The notes beneath the pieces were generated by a model. It was not told the origin of the DNA, searched no databases, and saw only the letters and a list, made by a program, of their open reading frames with translations. The position numbers and the translations under genes were made by a program. Positions 55,757-64,000 of a stretch of DNA of 64,000 bases are shown here, piece after piece. This DNA comes from Ooceraea biroi (lineage: Eukaryota > Arthropoda > Insecta > Hymenoptera > Formicidae). The stretch lies in assembly GCF_003672135.1 (NCBI RefSeq), contig NC_039506.1, positions 12,834,001 through 12,898,000 on the forward strand, written 5' to 3'. Position 1 is the first letter of the stretch, and each line of letters opens with the position of its first letter.

Positions 55757-58700
55757 CTATGGTTTCGACGCACCGTACCGCGGACGCTTCTGCGGCGCGG
55801 TCACCGGATGCCGGTACGAAACGTGTTTCCTAAGTGCGTCCCGCGACCGTGACACGTGCGAGCACGCCGCGCAGCTGTACGAACTGTTGCTGTGTGTCTC
55901 CATGTGCACCCGTAAGTTGTACTGATTACTCAGTTGCTTGCCACAGATTAGACAAGTAACGCCGGACTTGTTGTACGTCTGAGAGGTCCGGCCGGGCGCA
56001 CCGAGGAACTTGAAGTTCGCGTCCCACATAACGGTAGCCGGTGGCTTCACGTCCTCCGCGACAGCGGATGCGACCTGATCCTCCATGACGATCGATGCGG
56101 CCTCATCCCTCGCGCCCTCCGAGTATCCCTTATCGACGTATTTGACAGTCGTGCCAGCGGGCACGGGCAATCTCTCCCTCTGGTTCAGTTTCGCGTTGAT
56201 GGAGTAGTACGGTTTCGTCTTCACGCAATACGGTATGCTCTCCGGATCGTTACCGGAATCCTCATCATCCGGATTGTCCGTTATCTCGGTCAACGGTGCG
56301 GACGCTGGCTCCGACAATTCAACGGTCGCTGGATCGTCCTTCAACTCCGTCGTTGCTCTCTCTTCTCTGCTCGGCGACTTCTCCGGGGATTGCGTTATTG
56401 GCGGTTGCACGTACAGCCCGTTATCGTGTCTTGGATTTTTCTGAAATGAAAATACATGCACGGTCACGTGAGTCACGTTAAGTTTTATCTTTTATTTTTA
56501 TCTTTCCACTAAAGAAGAGAAATGGTACAAAGAAACGTAATTCAAAAAACTTTAGTTAAACAGGGCGGTGTTATATGCTTAGCATTATTGTCTATGTAGT
56601 AAAGACATATTAAAAAAAATTATACAATTGTAACATTATATTACTTGTATGATGGTAATTTGTAATGTAAATGGTAATGTATAATTTTATAATATTGGTT
56701 GTATAATGCCGTTAGGACATAACCAAAACTATAAATCACTTTTATCTTTACATACTCGCGATAAACATACGTTTACTTAAGTTTTTGTAGACATACATGT
56801 GGATATTATAATGACATACAAGCAATGAACGCGTTCTTCAAAATTAAACAAAATTTGACAATTTTATAGTGTCTCTTGTATTAAACAACTGGTTATGCAT
56901 TGCACATTAATTATTAATCTTTTGTGCAATTTCTTCTTTATTCAAATTGGTATTTGGAAAATGTTACTTAAGGATAGTTAGCATGATCAGTTTTAGGGCA
57001 TACCGTTCTTCTGATTTACATTATTAATAATATAATAATCAGATGTACTTCGTTAAACATAATAAAATTTCCTTAACAAAATGTTTCTTCTGCGGGAACA
57101 GCTCCAAAATCGCTTTTTTATGAAATAATATTTAGTCGCAAAATTATTAGATTCTAACAAACCTCAGCGCATAAATGTACGACTTTTTGACTTATTCCAG
57201 TTTATTTATAAATAATGTTCGTTCTCTGGAAATATGTCCATGCACCTTTCCTCAGCTATTAACATCTTTAAATTTGACAAAATTAATGATAAACGTTTTA
57301 TTATCGTCACACTTAACTAAAATGTTAAGCATTATTATACTGCAAAAAGAAAAGAAGAAAAAACATGTATCATATAACATTACGGTTCTAAACTCGCTAA
57401 TGAATAGTTTTAGTAATTTAAAGAATTCGTGGAAGAGAAAAGCTATTTTAGATTTATACCTGTAAAGTCATTCTATGGGGTAAGGTTCCATGGGATGCAT
57501 CCACTTGCATTTAGTTGCAACACACACAACGATCTTGATCTCGTGGATATCGTTTTTTTTGTTTTATTCATTATCGTTCCTTTGACGCATATGTACGAAC
57601 GTAATAGTGGTACAATTCCTTCACGAAGGTACTTCTTTCTTGGAGGAACGACAGTGAATGTGTTTAAGTGACCTGAACAAAACAACACGATCATAGGGTA
57701 ATATAGAGTGATGTGATTAAGAGAGAGGAACAAGCGAACGCGAATTTTGCTTCATTCTTTGTTCTTTGTTGCTATTATTAAAAATACGAGAGAAATTAAT
57801 TATCTTCGGGACAGTCTTCCAAACGTATTCACAATAACATAGTATGCAGTTCTGTAATCTTTAAAGTATGTACATGATGCATCAGACACATGCAAGTTGC
57901 AAGAATATAAATTTACAATAATATACAAATGTTCTGTTATATTTTATACTACATACATACACAGATACATACATACATACGCACATCACACATATGTAAA
58001 ATAACATACGTACGTGTACACACATACGTGTATGCACACGCATGCACACACAGAGAAAGAGAGAGAGAGAAAGAGAAAGACACGCACATATACATACATA
58101 CATACATACATATATGAAGTTTGTTATGATGCCGTTTACATGTAAAACACATTTCACTTGATAGTTAACGCTTACAACATTTACTGTGTTCTCATATAAA
58201 TATTACCATCCAGATATTATATAAATTTGTGCAACATTAAAGAGTTAAAGAAAAAGATTCTGAAATAACATACACGCATACGTACACGCACGCACGCACG
58301 CACACACATACACCATAATTTTTAATTAACAATATTATTTACCAGCTATTGAATATACAGATACTATCAATCAAATATTACAATGCATAAACAGGTGTAC
58401 ATCATATTAATGTTAACTAAAAAAAATAAAAAGAAATGTATTAAATAGTTTAGATATCAGCAAGTAATACAATGTGAGCAAGTTAATACGAAAACGTTGC
58501 ATATGACCCATGTAGTTGTGTATATATTACATATGCTAGCCGTATCGCTTAGCATCTTCTATAGTTATTCTTTTACAAATATGCATATACATTTGTGAAC
58601 AAGAAGTCAAATGTTCAGCACTCACTTTTAATTTTAGGATAGTAAGAGTATAAGAATTGTTAAGGAAAATCATATCTCTATATCGATTAAAAGGTCCATG

Positions 58701-60448
58701 CATTGTTATAAATAAGCAATCTGAGATTTTCGCTTGAGCACAAGAGAGTATTAAAACGTTTCAGTGTTATTCATGCTAATTACCTTAAGTATACCAAATA
58801 GCCACGCCATTATTATCAGTACTTATCTTTGAACGTATTACAATGTAGTTTTCGTGTTACATAAGATACTTAACGTACAAATATCGTAAATAAAAATTTA
58901 ATATACAATGCGAAAATAAAAAAACCGAGTGCACCAGAACTTTTGTAAAATATCTCATTGAGATGACAAAATTGCTGATAGGAAAGCAAGAAAACTTATG
59001 AGCTGATAAAGAAGGAAACATAAAACACATTTAAAAAAAAGATATAGGTATAATAAACAGATATATTGCGCAAATTTTCCTTTAAATTTTCAGCACTTTG
59101 TAATGTTTTGTACTATAATAATATACATTTTTTATATCATATAATAATAAAAAAGAAACTAAGAAACTTACCCCAGCTATATCAGCCAATCCACGAATAT
59201 GTAATGCATTGGCCATAGTTAAAAGTGCAGGTAATTGTTCCTGATAAATATTCACTTCTCCATTGTACATAAACGTGACTAGAGCGCACAGATTTGCATA
59301 TTCCATGCCTGGTAACACAATAACAGGATGTTGCAAAGATCCTAAGTCCTAAAAATGCATTCATAAAAATTTCATGTCATCCATTATGATACCTTAAATC
59401 ATATTCGATTTTAATACAAGATATAGTATATGCAACATTAATATAAATATCAAAATAAATAGAAGCATTCTAAATTTATTTATTAGTAGAATTAGATACA
59501 CTCACGCGCGATAATAATAAAATTAACAATTCTAAATATTCATTTTGCATAATATGTAATTAATTAGCATAGAAAAGAAGCAACGAAAAAGCAACACAAA
59601 AATATGTATGCACTGATTTATATTTTTGTAATTGCATTATATTTACATATTTGTATTCTTTTAGGTGTGTTTATAATTAAAAAATTACATAATGCTAAAG
59701 GCTTTATTTGTTAAAGAAATAAAAATAATAAAAGTAAGCTTCATTTGCTAAAGGAATAAAAAAAGAATAAAAACATTTGATAAAAAATCTATGTTTACCT
59801 AGTGATATACAAGGTGTCCCAGACCTACCGTACCACCGGTTAATGATAGATTTCTGAGGTAATTCTGAGACGAATGTTCCTCTTGCAAAATGTCGAGGGT
59901 GGCGTAGTTTCGGCGCTACGAAGGGTTGTAGTTATCCTATCCTTGTGTAGAATTTTCCCGCGTTCAGTGACGGTGGGTCGGAGGGGTCCCGCGCATCGCG
60001 CACACTTCAATTTGATCTTAATTTTTCGCGGCTGTTCAAATTGAAGTGTGCGCGATGCGCGGGACCCCTCCGACCCACCGTCACTGAACGCGGGAAAATT
60101 CTACACAAGGATAGGATAACTACAACCCTTCGTAGCGCCGAAACTACGCCACCCTCGACATTTTGCAAGAGGAACATTCGTCTCAGAATCACCTCAGGAA
60201 TCTACCATTAACCGGTGGTACGGTAGGTCTGGAACACCCTGCATAAAGAAAATCTTTATAAATACCTTGAATAGTTCCTTAAAATAATAGCTACAAGCTG
60301 AGAGTATGATTCTATGTGCTTGAATGTTTCTGCCTCCGGCGCTCAAAGTGACATCCGTTAGATGACCACCATCGAGCAGTTTTGGAAGCGAGCTCAAGAG
60401 CGTGTTTTGAAAATTGTGCCATCGCAAGCAGAACTGTTGACCTTCCAT
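55757..60448 (-). CDS. BTB-C2H2 zinc finger transcription factor
   Basis: Three coding exons on the minus strand: 60448-60266, 59348-59172 and 56440-55757, all phase 0, giving 347 residues. The start MEGQQFCLRWHNFQNTLLSS follows an in-exon 5' UTR that begins after a TTCTTGCAG acceptor at 60456, so there is at least one upstream non-coding exon. Residues 1-118 are a BTB dimerisation domain of the ttk/lola type (DVTLSAGGRNIQAHRIILSA, ALVTFMYNGEVNIYQEQLPA). An acidic Ser/Pro/Glu linker follows. Two fingers lie at 283-303 (CLICGKQLSNQYNLRVHMETH, C2-12-H3-H) and 310-331 (CAACSHVSRSRDALRKHVSYRH). Expected role: nuclear DNA-binding regulator. In this family alternative 3' exons with other fingers are common, and the 2.7-kb intron could hold one, though none was found. 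The exact orthologue is not recognised. Confidence 0.9.
56441..59171 (-). other. BTB gene second coding intron
   Basis: 2.7 kb, AT-rich. Contains CA/CATA microsatellites at about 57956-58110 (with a GAGA run near 58053-58078) and 58270-58312. No further C2H2 finger or coding exon was recognised on the minus strand. Confidence 0.6.
59810..60241. mobile_element. Mariner-type foldback MITE in a BTB gene intron
   Basis: Ends CAAGGTGTCCCAGACCTACC and inverse (GGAACACCCTG), TA to the left. Arms of about 200 bp are nearly perfect around TTAATTTTTCGCGGC. It occupies the first coding intron (59349-60265), 24 bp from the 5' splice site of exon 60266-60455. Confidence 0.85.
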
Positions 60449-60737
60449 ACCTCCTGCAAGAACAAAATTCCATATTGAAAGGGTTTAAGAAAAAGAGAAA
60501 AGACATTGATTACACAAGCCACTGCGACTCTTGACAACTGTGTACTGAAACCAGACACTGATTTGTCCTACGTGTCCATTCAATCTATAACTCTCTACAC
60601 TCACATGCAAAAAATTCATCAAATCATTGAAAATTATTCATAAAAATTTATGATGAAATGAAATTTATGAGAATAAATATTCTTGTTACAGCAGTAATTC
60701 TTGTATGTTTTTGCGAATGATATTCTCAATATATATG

Positions 60738-61265
60738 CAGGATGTTCCAGGGTTAAATGTCCTAACTTAAAATATGAATTTAGGAGAATTTCTCAAAACG
60801 AGAAAAATTCTTCTGCAGAGTCCGTGAGAAACTTTCTCAGCGACATGACAATAATCGTTTTGCTTGGGATGCTGTTAAACAAAGAGTCTATGAAAGGTTG
60901 GTTAATGACATTGATTCTTTACAAGGAAGAATTGTTGAAACAATAACAGCTGCCCAGTGTCGCTCTGCCACTGTTGCTGCGAAAGGAAGATGCCAAGCTT
61001 GTCTCAATATTCAAGGCTATCGGCTTGAACAAAATTTATAATTATGTTCAAATTTTCATATTTTCTAGTAATAAAGTAGTTGGAACACACTATTAATTTG
61101 TTCATTATTACCTGATAATAATTTAATAAAATTTTATATTGAAAATGTTTAGCTGACAATATCTCCTAACCAAAAAGTTTATAGACATACCTCTAAAGGA
61201 AATTTTTTCTTGTTATGAGGTCCTAAATTCATATTTTAAATTAGGATATTTAACCCTGAAACACG
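60738..61265 (+). mobile_element. Mariner-type element with transposase C-terminal fragment
   Basis: Terminal repeats of about 50 bp: CCAGGGTTAAATGTCCTAAC and, inverted at 61210-61258, GTTAGG-like TTAGGATATTTAACCCTG. A plus-strand frame 60856-61041 (RFAWDAVKQRVYERLVNDID ... stop) resembles the end of IS630/Tc1/mariner transposases. The remainder is deleted. It lies upstream of the first coding exon of the BTB gene, probably in a 5' UTR intron. Confidence 0.6.
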
Positions 61266-62015
61266 CGCCCGGTGTGTGTGTCGCGACATATATATTCGCT
61301 TACGCACACACTAAAAACGTTAAACACGTAATCTTGTTGTCCGAAATCATGCGTTATCGCACACGAGCTTTCTTCCTTTTTTTTATACCGTATTTCTAGC
61401 GTTTCCGATTAATTCGATTAATTCAACACTTCGAATCACTTGACGTACTGTGTGTGCGTGTGCGTGTGTGTATGCGCCTCCTATTTTATAAATGTATTAT
61501 TCCTCCGGATGTACTCTGGTCTATTTGTGAACACACGTTGTGTAAGTATCGAAAGTATCGAAAGGTTATGCGAAGCGCGGAATCACGCTGAGAAAAACAT
61601 TCGATCACGTCGCGACGTCGCGAAGGAATATCCCTCGATGATTGCGAAGCAGCGCGGTCAAGTAGATCCGCCACTGTTCGAGAGCAACAGTCCGAGACAC
61701 AATACTATTTATTTAACTGCGACTGCAGGTTCCAGCCAAATCTATTATTGTACTCAGGTACGGCTGGAAGGAAGGACAGCTGTCGCCGACCGTGATTTAC
61801 ATCGTGCTCCGGATCGACAGCTCCGCAGTCGAAGTACTGGCCTCGGTACGGCGCAATGAGAACGTACATGAGAACAGAATCGCGACTTCGAAACGAGAAT
61901 CCGGATCCTCACGTCTATCGTTCCTCACCTCACGGAAATCATTCACCGCAAATGGCTGTTCTTTGCACAACACTGCGCTCTTTCTCTCTTTTTCGTCGAA
62001 CACTTTTTCGTTTAA

Positions 62016-62018
<3 letters not shown>
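61266..62018. other. Region upstream of the BTB gene
   Basis: Moderately GC-rich compared with its surroundings, with a (GT)n run at 61449-61476. It could contain the first, non-coding exon and promoter of the BTB gene, but no core promoter element stands out. The 139-codon frame at 61440-61859 starts in the repeat and is not supported. Confidence 0.4.

Positions 62019-62073
<55 letters not shown>
62019..62073. repeat. (CT)n/(GA)n microsatellite
   Basis: About 27 uninterrupted TC units. GAGA-type repeats can bind GAGA factor near insect promoters; any role here is speculation. Bases 62074-62914 after it are AT-rich without a recognised feature. Confidence 0.95.
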
Positions 62074-62079
<6 letters not shown>

Positions 62080-62918
62080 CGGCAATTGCCATAATCACGA
62101 GTGACACAACACTAAAGTAAAGTGTACCTCGTATGACCGATGATCGATCCTGTCACCTAATGCCCTTGCGTCGAAACGATTACCGCGATTTATCAGATGC
62201 GCAAATTAATTAGGTGCTCGTTTTGAAGAAATTCGGCCTTTAGAAAAAAATAATGAACATCTTAATTTTCGAAATATTTGCCGTCATTTTCTAATGTTTT
62301 CCTCCATCTATCGGGCAACTGATGAATCCTCTCTCGAAAAAAATTAAGTAAATAAAGGCACAATTTCTTCAAAACAAAAAAAAGACTGAATTAATTTGCA
62401 TACCTAATACATAAAGTTGATATATAAGGTGTTCAATAATGACCTAATCAACGTTCGTGCGAAAGTAGAATGAGATGAAACAGAAAAGTTTTACGATCTT
62501 CACGATATATAATTAATTATAGAGTTTAATTAGAGTTATTAATTCATTAAAATTAGCAAATCAGAGCGCATCTCAAGCGCTAAGACAATAGATAAAATGC
62601 TCTAAGCACAACTATAACTATATTGTCTGGATAAATCAATTCTGATCTCCCTAATGAAACACGTTATTTGTCACAAAATTTTTATTTTACTATTTCTTAC
62701 ATCTTGCACCTTTTGTACATATAAATGGAAGAACTTTATTTTTCGAAATAATAAAATCTATTCAAAATGTAACAAAACTCAAAAAAATAAAAAAGGAATT
62801 ATATATAATTTACATTATTTAATATAAATTAATAATATACAATTATACAATATATTATAAATATTTATACAATAATTGCTTACTTATACATATATATTTA
62901 CCATCAGTTACTCATTAA

Positions 62919-63063
62919 CCCTTAGAGGGCCAGGATTTTTCCATTGAAATTTAAAATTTTTTAACGTAAAATTTATGCATATATGCAATCTATAGGTTCC
63001 GTAAAGTTCCCAAGTTCGTACCTGGCTCCTATATATATATCAGCCAGTCCGACCCTCTAAAGG
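62919..63063. mobile_element. Probable TTAA MITE, about 145 bp
   Basis: CCCTTAGAGGG...CCCTCTAAAGG ends with TTAA at 62915-62918 and 63064-63067; the interior is AT-rich and only weakly paired. Bases 63068-63384 have no feature except a CGCGA-rich patch at 63327-63370. Confidence 0.55.
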
Positions 63064-63384
63064 TTAATAATTACTTTATTTATTTATATTTTCACAAAAT
63101 ACCTAACAGGATTTGTTTGCAAAAATATGATAATGGAAACCTAAAATTTACTATTATATATATTTTTTTATTTATAACTTACAATTTTTTAATTAAATTG
63201 TTAATTTTAATTGTAATTAGAATATATGAATATGTTTATACGGCAATTCATCCAATAGTAACAACCATAGTTATAAATGATGTTCGTTTATACGCAAGGA
63301 TATAGCGTTAAAGCCTTCGGCAGACCAGCGCGACGCGACTCGCGATGCGCGATACGCGACGTGCGATATCCAATGAGCGTACAA

Positions 63385-63607
63385 CATTGAACTATAACCT
63401 AACTGGAATGAGCGCCAAGCCGCCATTGCTGTTTAGTGAGAAAGAAGGACAGTAATATCCATTCTTGTGTCGTCTTTGTCTAAACGGCAATGGCGGCTAC
63501 AGGTTGGGAAAGGACAGCTATACCCTGCTTTCACCCTCTCTTTCTAAACGGGTCACGTGACCCGAGAACAATAGCAGTGCTCATTACAGTTAGGATATAG
63601 TTCAATG
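63385..63607. mobile_element. MITE, 223 bp, copy 2
   Basis: Inverted-orientation copy of 42609-42831, same length and highly similar, including GGCAATGGCGGC and GGGTCACGTGACCC. A fragment of the 38495-38639 MITE end follows at 63608-63633. Confidence 0.85.
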
Positions 63608-63635
63608 ATAAGATCTGACTATGAATACCGGCCTA

Positions 63636-63905
63636 AGGTCTGTTCTTTTCAGCTGCACTACTGAACTAGTGCAATACGTTAAAGTGAGACAAGTATATTT
63701 TTTCTCACTCTAACTTATTGCACCAGTTCAGGGCATCTATCACGTAACTTTTCCCCTAGGATGGAAAATGAAAAATGAAAATTTCTTCATCTCAGCAGCA
63801 AATCATAACGTAAAAGTTCACGCGAAATTTTAATTTTTAATTTTCCATCCTAGGGGAAAAGTTACGTGATAGATGCCCAGCAGTACAGCTGAAAAGAACA
63901 GACCT
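63636..63905. mobile_element. MITE interrupted by a second MITE
   Basis: Outer ends AGGTCTGTTCTTTTCAGCTG and inverse, family of 46568-46812. At its middle, 63732-63877 is a different hairpin (GGCATCTATCACGTAAC and inverse) flanked by CAG at 63729-63731 and 63878-63880. A third outer-family end begins at 63973 and is cut by the window edge. Confidence 0.85.
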
Positions 63906-64000
63906 ATAGTATAGACATTTGTGGCGTAATCTGCGTATTCTAGTAACTTACCAGAAATTACTCCACTCTAAAGGTCTGTTCTTTTCAGCTGAACTTTCTG

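Noticed and set aside
57882..58157. 91-codon Cys/Val-rich minus-strand frame, and its plus-strand counterpart
   Set aside because: Translations of CA/TACA microsatellites in the BTB gene intron.
61440..62104. Frames around the (GT)n and (CT)n repeats (139, 100 and 82 codons)
   Set aside because: They begin or end in simple repeats and lack domains; more likely 5' UTR or upstream sequence.

Overview
The window is a piece of an insect chromosome, most likely hymenopteran and probably ant. Three things point that way. Host genes are intron-rich with GT-AG introns. Telomere-type (TTAGG)n/(CCTAA)n blocks, the usual insect motif, sit inside repeats. The transposon families (DUF4806/THAP proteins, TTAA elements, purine-rich LINEs) resemble those abundant in ant genomes. 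No bacterial features are present. Species assignment is inference.

Layout. From 0.1 to 46.8 kb the window is almost entirely transposons, many inserted into one another. An element with CCCTAACAGCAC termini (1802-17007) has been opened by a LINE (2015-11229), whose (TATC)n tail was in turn hit by a Gypsy retrotransposon with an intact 1504-codon Gag-Pol frame (6033-11174); it also took in a mariner with 0.55-kb inverted repeats (11735-14307), an 8-bp-TSD foldback with a telomeric-repeat core (14346-15292) and a CCCATACAGCAC element (15657-16907). An unexpanded inverted copy of the outer element at 36917-38041 acts as the empty-site control. Next come abutting TTAA elements (17526-22.5 kb), the first with a decayed DDE transposase gene. 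Then follows a 4.55-kb foldback with a 9-bp target duplication (23104-27658); its 1.13-kb arms carry a ubiquitin-protease-like exon pair and its interior holds an intron-containing fragment of the host histone stem-loop-binding protein gene. From 27.9 to 38.5 kb lies a large element with long inverted ends, a THAP gene and a broken, convergent transposase-like/DUF4806 gene. More TTAA elements, a second THAP gene, a second CCCATACAGCAC element and several foldback MITEs fill 38.5-46.8 kb.

Host genes. 47.0-54.0 kb encodes a complete 13-exon actin-interacting protein 1 (WDR1/flare family, 602 aa, plus strand), with a CArG box about 165 bp before the start codon. 55.8-60.4 kb encodes a BTB-zinc finger transcription factor (347 aa from three coding exons, minus strand) whose introns carry MITEs and microsatellites. 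The last 3.5 kb is AT-rich spacer with MITEs that match copies elsewhere in the window.

The most unusual observations are: (1) the SLBP-carrying, 9-bp-TSD foldback, which looks like an animal counterpart of a Pack-MULE; (2) a group of elements sharing CCC..(A)CAGCAC ends and 2-bp target duplications but each filled with its own short palindromic word, one of them retaining exons of a gene that resembles the tail of the DUF4806 gene; and (3) three foldback elements built around interstitial telomeric repeats, one with a retro-insertion inside the repeat. Family names rest on recalled motifs, not on searches. Exon boundaries are read from splice signals and reading frame.
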